A program made the position numbers and the translations under genes. A stretch of 64,000 nt of DNA from JAJFUI01 sp039698035 (GTDB lineage Bacteria; Planctomycetota; Planctomycetia; Pirellulales; Thermoguttaceae), in the NCBI GenBank assembly GCA_039698035.1, contig JBDKSW010000002.1:62001-126000 (forward strand). The letters are read 5' to 3'. Positions 1 to 8,374 of this stretch are shown here, piece after piece. Within the stretch, counting starts at the first letter, position 1, and each line of letters begins with the position of its first letter. Under the pieces are notes generated by a model. That model saw nothing but the letters and a program-made list of their open reading frames with translations. It ran no database searches and was not told the origin of the DNA.

Positions 1-613
1 CGTCGCTGGCCGTCAGGCCGACCGAGGCCAGCTTTTCTGGATCGAGCCAGACCCGCAGGCTGTAGTCGCGTTGGCCCAGGAACGCGACGTCGCCGACGCC
101 GTCGAGCCGCGCCAATTCGTCCTTAATGCGGATGGTGGCGAAGTTGCTCAGGTAGAGTTGATCGTATCGCTGGTCCGGCGAGATGAGGTTCACGACCAGC
201 ATGATGTTCGGCGACTGCTTTTTGGTCGTGACGCCCGTCTGCTTGACCACGTCGGGCAGCGACGGCGTGGCCAGTGAGACACGGTTCTGAACCAGGACCT
301 GCGCCATGTCGAGGTCCGTGCCCAGCTTGAAGGTGATCGTCAGGCTGTAGGCGCCGTCGTTCGTGCATTGCGACGACATGTAGAGCATGTTCTCGACGCC
401 GTTGACCTGCTGCTCGATGGGCGCCGCAATGGTTTCGGCCACCACCTTGGCGCTCGCGCCCGGGTAGCTGCAAGCAACCAGGACTGTCGGCGGGGCAATG
501 TCCGGGTACTGGGCAATCGGCAGCGTCAGCAGAGCGACCAGGCCCGCGATCGTGATGACGATCGACAGCACGGACGCGAAGATCGGGCGGTCGATGAAAA
601 AGCGTGAGAACAC
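1..613 (-). CDS. RND-family efflux permease, N-terminal part (cut by window edge)
   Basis: Inner-membrane proton-driven drug/metal efflux pump subunit of the AcrB/MexB (HAE1) type. About 204 N-terminal residues are visible. They open with FSRFFIDRPIFASVLSIVI, the classic cytoplasmic start and first membrane helix. The porter-domain signature LPIAQYPDIAPPTVLV and the segment GASAKVVAETIAAPIEQQVN follow, as in AcrB. The start is a GTG preceded by AGGAAG about ten bases upstream; no better start is in frame. The gene lies just downstream of the periplasmic adaptor gene on the same strand (53-base gap), so the two form the usual adaptor-permease operon. An outer-membrane channel gene, if present, would lie beyond the left edge. 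The family is clear; the transported substrate is not readable here. Confidence 0.93.
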   Translation of the reverse strand, partial: MFSRFFIDRPIFASVLSIVITIAGLVALLTLPIAQYPDIAPPTVLVACSYPGASAKVVAETIAAPIEQQVNGVENMLYMSSQCTNDGAYSLTITFKLGTDLDMAQVLVQNRVSLATPSLPDVVKQTGVTTKKQSPNIMLVVNLISPDQRYDQLYLSNFATIRIKDELARLDGVGDVAFLGQRDYSLRVWLDPEKLASVGLTASD

Positions 614-666
614 GGCGTGTCAACTTCCTGGCTGGTGGCTTGGAACGGACGCCAGCGGACGCGGCA

Positions 667-1920
667 TCATTGGTGGCCGGCTGCTTTCTGCGGGCTGCTG
701 GGTTGCTTGCTCGACGACGTTTTGGCTCGTTGGACGACGAACTCGCTCATGTCGACCAGCTTCGGGGTCACGGCCATGTCGGGCCGCACCCGTTGGATGC
801 CGCCGACAACGACCCGGTCTTTCGGAGACAATCCCTTTTCGATGATCTGCAATCCGTCTTCGACTTTGCCGGGTGTGATGACCCGGTACTGGACGACGTT
901 CTTCTCGTCGACGACGAGGACGTATTTCTGGCTCTGGTCTTTTCCAATTGCCATCGCCCGTTCCGGAATCAGGAGCGCCTTGTGCATTTCGCTGAGCGGC
1001 ACACGAACCCTGGCGAAATTGCCCGGCGTCAGCACGCGAGCGCCGAGAGCCGGTTTTGGGTTTTGAAAGACGCCACGGACCCGAATCGAGCCCGTGTTGG
1101 GGTCCATCTGGTTCTCCATGAAATCCAAATAGCCCCAGTGCGGGAAACCGGTTTCGTTGGCCAACCCCATCGCCACGGGAATCACGTCGCTGTCTTTGGT
1201 CTTGATTCTTCCCGAGCGAACGTCTTGGCGAACCTCCAAGATCGTGTGCTCGTCGATATCGAAGTAGACGTAAATCGGATCAATGGAAACGATGGTGGTC
1301 AGCAGGGTTTGATCGGCCTTGACCAGGTTGCCCTGGGTGATGCGCGTGCGGCTGATCTCGCCGTCGATTGGGGCCGAAAGCTTCGTAAAGTCGAGATTCA
1401 GTTTCGCATCCTGCGCGGCGGCCCGAGCGGCAGCCACCGCGGCAGCCGCTTGAGCGTGCGCGGCGACGCTCAGATCGTAATCCGACCGGCTCACCGCATT
1501 CTTGGTGATCAGTTCTGAAGTTCTCGCAAGCTCCGATTTGCGATACGTGAGATCGGCCTCGCGCAGATTGACCTGCGCCATTGCCTCGTCGTATTTCGCT
1601 TGAAAGGGACGCGGGTCAATCTCGAACAGCAGGTCCCCTTTCTTAACGTCGGCCCCGTCCCGAAAGCAGACTTTGTCGAGGTAGCCGGTGACACGGGCCA
1701 GAATCTCGACCTTCTGCACAGCGTCGGTGCGGCCCGTAAAGTCCTCGTAGTCGTAAACCTTCCGCTCCATCGGCAGAGCGACCGTGACCGGCACGATGTT
1801 CGGCTCGGCCTCGGGCGTGGCCGCCTCTTGGCAGCCGCCAAGCAACCCGCCAAACAAGACCAAGCCGAGCCAAACGAGACACCACCGAGTCCTGTCACTT
1901 TGCCAAAATTGCTGAGACAT
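667..1920 (-). CDS. RND efflux periplasmic adaptor (membrane fusion) lipoprotein
   Basis: Periplasmic adaptor (HlyD/AcrA type, about 417 aa) linking the RND permease to an outer-membrane channel. The chosen ATG gives a lipoprotein signal: a hydrophobic stretch ending LLGGC with Cys at residue 30. Then come VPVTVALPMERKVYDYEDFT, a lipoyl/barrel-sandwich half (VTGYLDKVCFRDGADVKKGD), an alpha-hairpin rich in Ala and Gln, the second lipoyl half (KLSAPIDGEISRTRITQGN) and C-terminal beta-barrel and membrane-proximal domains. These match the AcrA/MexA order. An upstream in-frame start at 2016 would add 32 residues before the signal peptide and is unlikely. It sits immediately upstream of the permease gene and is presumably co-transcribed with it. 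Confidence 0.93.
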   Translation of the reverse strand: MSQQFWQSDRTRWCLVWLGLVLFGGLLGGCQEAATPEAEPNIVPVTVALPMERKVYDYEDFTGRTDAVQKVEILARVTGYLDKVCFRDGADVKKGDLLFEIDPRPFQAKYDEAMAQVNLREADLTYRKSELARTSELITKNAVSRSDYDLSVAAHAQAAAAVAAARAAAQDAKLNLDFTKLSAPIDGEISRTRITQGNLVKADQTLLTTIVSIDPIYVYFDIDEHTILEVRQDVRSGRIKTKDSDVIPVAMGLANETGFPHWGYLDFMENQMDPNTGSIRVRGVFQNPKPALGARVLTPGNFARVRVPLSEMHKALLIPERAMAIGKDQSQKYVLVVDEKNVVQYRVITPGKVEDGLQIIEKGLSPKDRVVVGGIQRVRPDMAVTPKLVDMSEFVVQRAKTSSSKQPSSPQKAAGHQ

Positions 1921-2136
1921 AGTCGGGGGACCGCTAAGAGGATTGATACCGATTGGCCGCAAAAAAGGGCTCGCCGGCAAGGGAGAACGCCATCGGGACG
2001 ACTGGTGTCCGGGCAATTATACCTCACGGACCAAACATGCCCAGCGAGGCCGAAAATGCCGAAGGGGTTCGCCTCCGCCTCGCCAGTTCGCACTGCGCAC
2101 TCGGCCGCGGAGCCCCCATCCCCGGCGCGGCGGCAA

Positions 2137-3246
2137 TCAATGGTTCCGCGCGGCCTGGCTGCGGATTGCCCGGTAGGCTTCGCGTTCGCTGGGTGTGAGC
2201 GCGGACGGATCGACTCGGGCGAGCACCGTCGATGCGTAATCGGGGCGTTTTTCGACCGACGCCAGGATCTGAGCGAGCCGCAACCGAACCGCGCCGGCAC
2301 GCTCGTCGTGGTGCGCGACATACTCCTCCATCAGCGGCACGGACTCCGACAAGAGTCGCTTGGCGTGCAATGCCCGGATCAAATCCCACAGTTCGGTGCG
2401 AGACGGTGACCATTCCGGAATGACCTGCCGCAGGCGTTGTTGAGCGCGGAACGCCAGAAGAGCGTCGCCGCCGCGAAGGATTTGACGGAATTGTTCGACA
2501 AGCTCGGTCTGGGTAAGCGTCCCGTCTCCGCGCTGGCCGGCCTGACGCGCCGTCTCTTGCTGGTCGCGTTCTTCGGCCGATGTGGTTTCGCGGCCAGCCC
2601 ACACGGAGAACGCGTCCCAGCCCTCGCAGTCAACGCAGCCAGTCTTCAGCATCCCAATGGCTACGACGAAGCCAAGGGCCGCACCGACGAGGTGCAAGAC
2701 GTTGCTTCCCATGGCCAGACCCGTCAAGATCGTGACGGCGACTTGCGTTAGCACGAACAGACCGACCATCGAGACGACTTTCATCTGAAAAAAGAACGGA
2801 CAAATGCGGATCAGCAGCAGACACTCCATTTCGTTTTCCGGCGCCCAAATCAGGCTCATTGCCATGAAGCCATAGATGGCGCCCGAAGCGCCCAACGCGG
2901 CGCCCACGGAATAAAGCATCAAGAGCTGCACGACCGCGCCGTGAACAATTCCGATGGCCAAGTAAATCAGCAGCGTCTTGAGCCAACCCAGCTTGCCCTC
3001 GACGATCAGCCCAAACGACCAAAGGAACAGCATGTTCCCGATCAGATGCCAGAAGTTGCCGTGCAGAAAGTTGCACGTTAGCCACTGAATTGGATGCAGG
3101 CCGTCGCCGAAGGTCAGGGCAAAAGGTTCCGTTTGACCTGGCACCGCGACAATGCCGCAGAAGACAGCGATGTTGACCAGGATCAGCGCGACGGTCGTCA
3201 CCGGCCAATGGTAGATCGGGGCGTCCGTGCTGTACGGAAAAAACAT
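2137..3246 (-). CDS. Rhomboid-family intramembrane serine protease with cytosolic C-terminal extension
   Basis: About 369 aa. The rhomboid core lies within residues 15-205: the loop LHGNFWHLIGNMLFLW, the catalytic serine motif GASGAIYGF (Ser about 121) and the catalytic histidine in LHLVGAALGF (His about 185). Rhomboids cleave membrane proteins within or near a transmembrane helix. Residues about 205-369 form a soluble, Glu/Arg-rich tail not needed for catalysis, of unknown role and common in planctomycete rhomboids. The ATG at 3246 follows GGGGAAG at short spacing. A longer reading frame runs upstream, but its extra residues look non-coding. The gene is divergent from the regulator at 3485. 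Confidence 0.9.
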   Translation of the reverse strand: MFFPYSTDAPIYHWPVTTVALILVNIAVFCGIVAVPGQTEPFALTFGDGLHPIQWLTCNFLHGNFWHLIGNMLFLWSFGLIVEGKLGWLKTLLIYLAIGIVHGAVVQLLMLYSVGAALGASGAIYGFMAMSLIWAPENEMECLLLIRICPFFFQMKVVSMVGLFVLTQVAVTILTGLAMGSNVLHLVGAALGFVVAIGMLKTGCVDCEGWDAFSVWAGRETTSAEERDQQETARQAGQRGDGTLTQTELVEQFRQILRGGDALLAFRAQQRLRQVIPEWSPSRTELWDLIRALHAKRLLSESVPLMEEYVAHHDERAGAVRLRLAQILASVEKRPDYASTVLARVDPSALTPSEREAYRAIRSQAARNH

Positions 3247-3411
3247 GCGCTTCCCCCAAAGCGACAACCGCCGATATTTGACCCCGCGAGCGAGGGTATT
3301 ATAGCGGCAGCCAGCGGTACTCCACAAGCGTCGCTTGATCGCCCAAGCACAGCTCGCCATGCAAATTCCGGTGGGACGCCCCAAACAGATCCCGATTTAT
3401 CACAGGATCGC

Positions 3412-3440
3412 TTGATACTATACGGTAAACCGCATACAAT
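3412..3440 (+). promoter_or_regulatory. Sigma-70-type promoter for the SufR-like regulator at 3485
   Basis: TTGATA (3412-3417) and TACAAT (3435-3440) are separated by exactly 17 bases, close to the housekeeping consensus. The region is AT-rich against GC-rich surroundings and lies 45 bases upstream of the regulator's start. A CGGTAAACCG dyad (3423-3432) lies inside the spacer and could also bind a repressor. Confidence 0.65.
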
Positions 3441-3455
3441 GCATGTGGAACATGC
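3441..3455. promoter_or_regulatory. Candidate autoregulatory operator (inverted repeat)
   Basis: Perfect inverted repeat GCATGT-GGA-ACATGC directly after the -10 box. It is nested in a wider dyad ACCGCAT (3429-3435) / ATGCGGT (3452-3458). Its position over the likely transcription start suggests repression of the adjacent winged-helix regulator by its own product. That role is inferred from position only. Confidence 0.5.
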
Positions 3456-3484
3456 GGTATTCACCTGGAGGACAGAGGCGGGCC

Positions 3485-4102
3485 ATGAGCATGATTGCTC
3501 CAAAATCCGACGCGGACCTTCTCGACCTGCTGAGGATCACGGGACCGCTCGGGGTTTCGGAACTTGCTGAGGCGATGGAAGTTACGCCGACCGCCGTCCG
3601 CCAGCGATTGACCCGTCTGCTGGCTGCCGAGGCCATCCAGCGGGAGCCAATCCGCAAGGGGCGTGGCCGACCGAAACACCGCTACTGGCTCACCGAGAAG
3701 GGCATTCGGCGCACAGGCTCGAACTTCGACGATCTGGCCATCGCCCTCTGGAGCGAACTGAACCACCGGAGCGATCCGACTGTGCGCCGCGAGACGCTGC
3801 AACGCATCGCCAGGGCGTTGGCCGCCGGCTATGCGACCCAGATCCACGGCAACACGCCCAAGGATCGCATGGAATCGCTGGTGCAGCTCTTGTCGCAACG
3901 GCGAATTCCGGTCTCGGTCGAGCAGGCCGAACGCGGGCCGGCCCTCGTCGAGCACGCATGTCCCTATCCAAGGCTCTCGGAGCAGGACGACGCGATCTGC
4001 GCCGTCGAGCAGATGATGTTCTCGGAACTGCTCGGACAGCCGGTCACGCTGACCGAGTCCCGGCTCCGGGGGGGCGCGTCTTGTCGGTTCCAAACGGGCT
4101 GA
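3485..4102 (+). CDS. SufR-like winged-helix transcriptional regulator with cysteine cluster
   Basis: About 205 aa. The N-terminal helix-turn-helix (residues 10-75) contains GVSELAEAMEVTPTAVRQRL and the wing KGRGRPKHRYWLTEKG. The C-terminal half carries Cys159, Cys172 (CX12C) and Cys200 in the pattern of SufR-type repressors, which bind an Fe-S cluster and control iron-sulfur assembly genes. No suf operon is visible here, so the target is unknown. The start is one of two close ATGs (3485, 3491) after GGAGG at 3467-3471; the spacing is longer than ideal. A well-formed promoter and inverted repeat lie upstream. A paralogue with the same layout is at 61375. It could equally be a DeoR/ArsR-like regulator of another regulon. 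Confidence 0.78.
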   Translation: MSMIAPKSDADLLDLLRITGPLGVSELAEAMEVTPTAVRQRLTRLLAAEAIQREPIRKGRGRPKHRYWLTEKGIRRTGSNFDDLAIALWSELNHRSDPTVRRETLQRIARALAAGYATQIHGNTPKDRMESLVQLLSQRRIPVSVEQAERGPALVEHACPYPRLSEQDDAICAVEQMMFSELLGQPVTLTESRLRGGASCRFQTG

Positions 4103-4116
4103 GTTTCGGATATACT
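4088..4116 (+). promoter_or_regulatory. Possible promoter for nuoB
   Basis: A perfect-looking -10 box TATACT (4111-4116) lies just after the stop codon of the upstream regulator, with a weak -35 match TTCCAA (4088-4093) at 17 bases. It would produce a leader of about 160 bases before nuoB. Confidence 0.4.
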
Positions 4117-4146
4117 AGCGCGTCCTGCCTTGTCAAGGAAACTCTG

Positions 4147-4244
4147 CCACGGCCAATCGGCCAGCAAACTCGGCTGGGACAGCCGCGTTTGCCGTGGAAC
4201 AGGGATCCATGGCAATGTCGACATCCATAGTCGGCTTAGCCGAC
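4147..4244 (+). other. Dyad-rich leader of nuoB
   Basis: The 5' leader contains a 7-bp closing stem CCACGGC (4147-4153) / GCCGTGG (4191-4197). Inside it is a small GGCT-GGGAC-AGCC hairpin. A perfect GTCGGC-TTA-GCCGAC hairpin (4230-4244) follows further down. It does not match a riboswitch class I recognise. In GC-rich DNA short dyads arise by chance, so this is only a candidate. Confidence 0.3.
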
Positions 4245-4283
4245 GGCGGGAAGACCGACCGACAACGCGCGGAGAGATGCACG

Positions 4284-4919
4284 ATGACTCGACCCTGGAT
4301 TGAAGGGCGGTTTGAAGACGGCGTGCTGCTGACGACCGTCGAACAAGGAATCAATTGGGCTCGGCAGGGCAGCATCTGGCCGGTCACCTTCGGAATCGCC
4401 TGTTGCGCCATTGAGATGATGGCCACCGGGGCCGGACGTTTCGACCTGGATCGGTTCGGTGCGGGTGCGTTCCGTCCCAGCCCGCGGCAAGCCGACCTGA
4501 TGATCGTCGCCGGAACCGTGACCTATAAGATGGCCAGCCGTATTCGGCGTCTCTACGAGCAAATGCCCGAGCCGAAGTACGTCATCGCCATGGGCGCCTG
4601 CACGGTGGCGGGCGGCCCGTACTTCGAGCACGCGTATCACGTCGTGCGGGGCGTCGATCTTGTGATCCCGGTCGACATTTACATTCCGGGCTGCCCTCCG
4701 CGTCCAGAATCGTTGCTCGAAGGCCTGATGCGGCTTCAAGAGAAACTCCGCGGCCAGCGGATTGCCCGTGAACGGGGCAGCGACAATGGCGGTTGGCTCA
4801 GCCATCTGTTCCGCGAGCCGCGGAAGGCCGAGGACATGCTGCCGGTGCCGGTCTCGACCGGTTTCGTCCATGTCGAGGACGTGAAGCCGGTTTTCGAGCA
4901 TCAGAAGGAAAAGGCGTAA
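4284..4919 (+). CDS. nuoB: NADH-quinone oxidoreductase subunit B (NuoB), stand-alone
   Basis: Complex I subunit carrying cluster N2, the last Fe-S centre before quinone, on the cytoplasmic side of the membrane. About 211 aa. It has the diagnostic ligands Cys40-Cys41 (FGIACCAIEMM), Cys106 (IAMGACTVAGG) and Cys137 (YIPGCPPRPESLL). ATG follows GGAGAG with seven bases between, which fixes the start; longer frames upstream are not supported. The tail beyond residue 150 (SDNGGWLSHLFREP and onward) is longer than the minimal subunit. No nuoA, nuoC or nuoD lies nearby: the upstream neighbour is a regulator and the downstream gene is convergent. It is therefore an orphan or second copy, or the complex I genes are scattered. 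A hydrogenase small-subunit relative is less likely given the N2 motifs. Confidence 0.93.
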   Translation: MTRPWIEGRFEDGVLLTTVEQGINWARQGSIWPVTFGIACCAIEMMATGAGRFDLDRFGAGAFRPSPRQADLMIVAGTVTYKMASRIRRLYEQMPEPKYVIAMGACTVAGGPYFEHAYHVVRGVDLVIPVDIYIPGCPPRPESLLEGLMRLQEKLRGQRIARERGSDNGGWLSHLFREPRKAEDMLPVPVSTGFVHVEDVKPVFEHQKEKA

Positions 4920-5010
4920 TCGCGCCGAACGGTCGCCGGTCCGTTGGGGTGGCCGCAGAAGCCGGCATTCGCAACCCTTTCCGCGAATCGAGCGGGGGAC
5001 CGCCTGAGGC

Positions 5011-6429
5011 TTACGGCGTCAGGTTCGGAATGCCAACGACGGCCTCGCCGAACTGCTGGGCCAGTTGCTCGGGCGTGACGCGATAGGACTTTTGCAAAGC
5101 CTTTTGCCACTTGACGCCCAGCTTGATGTCTTCAATCAGTGTGCGGAAGCCTTTCGGATTGCTCCGCAACATGTAGTCGATCATCGCCGTGGCAATGCCG
5201 TACTGGGTCTTTTGCCCCGTGGCCAGGTGTTCGCAGGTGAAAAAGTCGCCGCCGAGATTGCCGCTCTGGCGCGTTCGCACCAGCGAGTCTTGGACCCGGC
5301 GCCGGATCCCCTGGTCGCGCGTGACGACGTTCATGGCCACCCACTCGGCGATTCCCTCGTTCAGCCAGCTTGGAACGCGCTGGGCCGATTTGTACCGGTG
5401 GACAAAGCCGTGCGTCGTCTCGTGGACCAACACGCCGGCGAAATAGTACGGATCGTTGCCGCAGCGGCAACTGACCACGACGATGCCGTTGGATTGCTGA
5501 TGGGCGATGCCTTGAACGTTTTGCAGCTCGGCTCCGTTCTTGAAAAACTCCTTCTCGAACGCGCTGAAATGCTCGGGGCGCGAAAAGGCGATCACCGGCA
5601 GCTTCCCGCCCAGCCAGACCTGCTCGTGCTGCTTGATTGCGAAGGCTTTGCACAGTTGGGCGTACATCGTGTCGAGGCACGCGGTCACCGCGAGGGCAGC
5701 CTTCGGCGGCAAATCGCTCAGGAAAAGGAAGTATTGCGTCTCATGCAGTTGCATGTTGAGCGACGAGAACCGCTCGGATACCTTGCGAACGTAGGCTTGC
5801 TGGGCCTTGATCGCCGTTTCCTGCTGGTCGGCCGTCAGGTCGGGCCAGAGCCACACGCCCGTCCGCTTGAAAAACTGGATGCGTTTTTCTTCGCTGCTTT
5901 TGTAGTGGGCTGCCGCGTCGGCCGACGATTCTTGGCCGTTGTTGTTCGATCGCGATGAACGGCCCTTCGACGTCTTCGAGCCGTTTCCCGATCTGTTCGC
6001 CTTGGCGGCGGTCGCGGCCGCGTGGATCGCGGCCCGCGTCTCCTCGTCGGGCGGCACGAGGCTCTTCGTGACATCGTCGAAAACAAGCAGCTCAGCGCCG
6101 TTGACCTCGGTGACGCGCTTGATGGCCGCGGCGACCAGGGTGGGCCGCGTTTCGGTCGCCGGATTGCTGACTCGCAACTTGGCGATCGTGCCGGCGATTT
6201 TGCCAGCGACGGCTTCCTCGATCACCACGCCGTGGAGTGTCTTGCCGGACTTGAGTTCAAGGTCGACATGCTTGCCGACCAACTGGAGCTGCTCGGGCGG
6301 GGCGTCGGCCGCGCCGCCGGCGCGGATCGCCACCGTCAGAAGCGCAAGCAGCAGGAACACGGCTGCCCAGGAGCGCCTTGCCAGGAGCCCCCAGGGTCGA
6401 GATAAATTGCCGCGGGAACGGGTCGTCAA
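5011..6429 (-). CDS. Secreted DUF1570-type zinc metallopeptidase-like protein
   Basis: About 472 aa. It begins with a signal peptide (SWAAVFLLLALLTVAIRA). A low-complexity Ser/Asn/Lys linker follows at residues 145-172, then a C-terminal domain with the zinc-peptidase motif HETTH (336-340) and a downstream NEGIAEW that can supply the third ligand or glutamate. That arrangement is typical of gluzincin-like peptidases (DUF1570/peptidase MA-like), which are numerous in planctomycetes. Substrate is unknown. The start is a TTG that overlaps the stop of the upstream gene (TTGA), after GGTGG, so translation is probably coupled. Alternative GTG starts a few codons upstream cannot be excluded. Confidence 0.8.
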   Translation of the reverse strand: MTTRSRGNLSRPWGLLARRSWAAVFLLLALLTVAIRAGGAADAPPEQLQLVGKHVDLELKSGKTLHGVVIEEAVAGKIAGTIAKLRVSNPATETRPTLVAAAIKRVTEVNGAELLVFDDVTKSLVPPDEETRAAIHAAATAAKANRSGNGSKTSKGRSSRSNNNGQESSADAAAHYKSSEEKRIQFFKRTGVWLWPDLTADQQETAIKAQQAYVRKVSERFSSLNMQLHETQYFLFLSDLPPKAALAVTACLDTMYAQLCKAFAIKQHEQVWLGGKLPVIAFSRPEHFSAFEKEFFKNGAELQNVQGIAHQQSNGIVVVSCRCGNDPYYFAGVLVHETTHGFVHRYKSAQRVPSWLNEGIAEWVAMNVVTRDQGIRRRVQDSLVRTRQSGNLGGDFFTCEHLATGQKTQYGIATAMIDYMLRSNPKGFRTLIEDIKLGVKWQKALQKSYRVTPEQLAQQFGEAVVGIPNLTP

Positions 6430-7796
6430 TTCCACCACCAGTCGGCCGTCTCGGTCGGAGCGGCCTTGGCACGGACGGCAGCCACGTTCTCGCTCGTCGT
6501 GATTTTGTCGATGACGAACCACGAGTTGATGGCCACGCCGCCCGAGACGCTAATGATCGGATGCCGGCCCTTCTCGACGATGCTGGCCATGCTCTTGACC
6601 TGCTTCGGCGGGTTGAAGGCCTCCAACTTGACTGACGATGATTCTAGCAGCGACGCGAGGTTGTTGCCAGCCTTCTGCGTCAAGCGATCCTTGGCGATCA
6701 ACGCGCCGACGACGGCCAGTTCCATGCAATTCTGCAACTGACCGAAGATCGGATCGGCTACGGCCAGTTCGGGATATTTTTCGGTCATCCGATCGGCCCA
6801 CTTTTGGGCGATTCGGTTCGCCTTGCCGCTGTGCTGCATGGCGCCGCTGGCCGTCACATAGTCCTCTTCGGTCATCGCCTTGACACTGGCGCCGCGAAGC
6901 TCATAGGCGAGCCCATCGACATCCCGCAGCACAGCCTCGTACCGCGGTTCGAGCCAGAACCGCGGGGTCTGGATGCCGCGGTTGGTGGCCGGCAACATGT
7001 GCATGTAGCTGGGCAACCCGCGAACGGGCGATGGATCGAGGTTCATGCCAATCCGCTTCATGCGGTAATCGGCGGCGACCAACACTCGGGCGAAGTGGCT
7101 CGTGTCGGGCACGCCCGTCAGGGTGATCTGCTGCATCCCCAGCGCTTCTTCCATGCGGCTGGCGACGACTTGAGCGTCACGGTTCCCTGCCAAGGCCGAG
7201 GACAACTGGTTCAGACGCACCATCCCTTCGCGCGTCGGGTTGATCGAGCATGTGATGCCGCCCTGGGCAGCCGCTCGGGCCGTCTGAAGCGCCACGAGCA
7301 AATCGTCGAGCAACATCACCGGCCGGCCGGTGACGACGCCCACCACGTTGCCCGTCGCATCGACTTTCCACCCTTCGCCGGGCCCAGCCAGAACGATGTC
7401 CTTCTGCTCGGGATACACCAGCACGTAGCGAATCTCTTGCAAACCGGCCAAGTACTTGGCCGAGTCGGGAATGGGCTTGTTGTTGGCGGCGCAATCCTTC
7501 AGCGTCGCCTCCAGCTTCTTGAGCGAAACCTTCCGAAGGCTGACCGCCGTGTTGAGCGCCTTGGGCACTTCGGCCATGCCGGCGGCGATCGACTGTCGCA
7601 GTTTGCCGAGCGATTCGGGACGAGCCGCGTTCAGAATGCCGTTTGCGTCAATCGCAACACCGCCGACCGAGGACGAGCTCGTTGTCGTTGTGGTGTCGCC
7701 ACTCGCGCTCCGAAGGCACGCCAAGGCGACCACACCGAGCGCCACGCCCAACGCAACACAGCCACGACGTAGCGCCAAACCATTACGAACGAACAT
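6426..7796 (-). CDS. DUF1598 domain-containing secreted protein
   Basis: About 456 aa with a signal peptide (residues 1-33, LGVVALACLRSASG) and a Thr/Ser-rich linker after it. The body resembles the planctomycete DUF1598 family: segments YVLVYPEQKDIVLAGPGEGW, ITCSINPTREG and RFWLEPRYEAVLRD. No catalytic motif is evident. The start is firm: AGGAGG lies six bases before the ATG. It is the first gene of a two-gene operon; its last four bases overlap the start of the HETTH peptidase gene, so the products are likely made together and may act together in the periplasm. Function is unknown in the family. Confidence 0.8.
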   Translation of the reverse strand: MFVRNGLALRRGCVALGVALGVVALACLRSASGDTTTTTSSSSVGGVAIDANGILNAARPESLGKLRQSIAAGMAEVPKALNTAVSLRKVSLKKLEATLKDCAANNKPIPDSAKYLAGLQEIRYVLVYPEQKDIVLAGPGEGWKVDATGNVVGVVTGRPVMLLDDLLVALQTARAAAQGGITCSINPTREGMVRLNQLSSALAGNRDAQVVASRMEEALGMQQITLTGVPDTSHFARVLVAADYRMKRIGMNLDPSPVRGLPSYMHMLPATNRGIQTPRFWLEPRYEAVLRDVDGLAYELRGASVKAMTEEDYVTASGAMQHSGKANRIAQKWADRMTEKYPELAVADPIFGQLQNCMELAVVGALIAKDRLTQKAGNNLASLLESSSVKLEAFNPPKQVKSMASIVEKGRHPIISVSGGVAINSWFVIDKITTSENVAAVRAKAAPTETADWWWN

Positions 7797-8374
7797 GACC
7801 AGCCTCCTAGAAAGGGCGGGAGCGTCTCTTGAACGCGGGGTTTCTATTTTGGAGCATCGGACCGATGCCGCGAGCCGCCGAGCGGCCCCATCGGCGGCGC
7901 GATCCGTCCGACTTTGACGTTAAGTACGGTTACATAATAGGTTAGCCCGCTGGCGACCAAAATGCAAGCAACGGAACGTGGAGAACCTACGGGGCTGCGC
8001 GGTCTTTGTGGACGGTTGCTTTGACCCGAACGGAGCGACCGTTTGCCGCGTCCGCCAACGGCGATCATCCCGAGCGAAGCGAAGAATTTCGCTCTCGACC
8101 CAGGGCTTGCGTTGCGGAAAGACGTTCTTCGCTTGGCTCTGAACGAGGGCGACTGCCAAACAACACCTCACGGGAGGGGGTGTGGCATTGGGACCTCGCC
8201 GTGCGTGACCGCATTGCCACCGGTTTCGTGTGAGCAAGCCGCGGCCGCGCCCTTGCGACAGCCACGGGGACCGAGTTAAGCTAATGGAGTGTGCAATTTT
8301 GCTACAGGTCGGGCCAGGACATGATGCCTCCTGGGGCCCTTGACGCAGTTCGCACACCCAAGAGGAACCGGTTT
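7797..8374. other. 578-base divergent intergenic region
   Basis: No credible gene. It holds a perfect GCCGCCGA (7874-7881) / TCGGCGGC (7891-7898) hairpin in the 5' leader of the minus-strand DUF1598 gene. It also has a somewhat AT-rich patch near 7920-7960 where a promoter for that gene may lie. I found no convincing promoter for the plus-strand activator, and the GG/GC pair near 8286-8302 is wrongly spaced for a sigma-54 site. Confidence 0.5.

Noticed and set aside
8283..8304. Possible sigma-54 promoter before the FHA activator
   Set aside because: The GG and GC doublets are 13 bases apart instead of the required 10.
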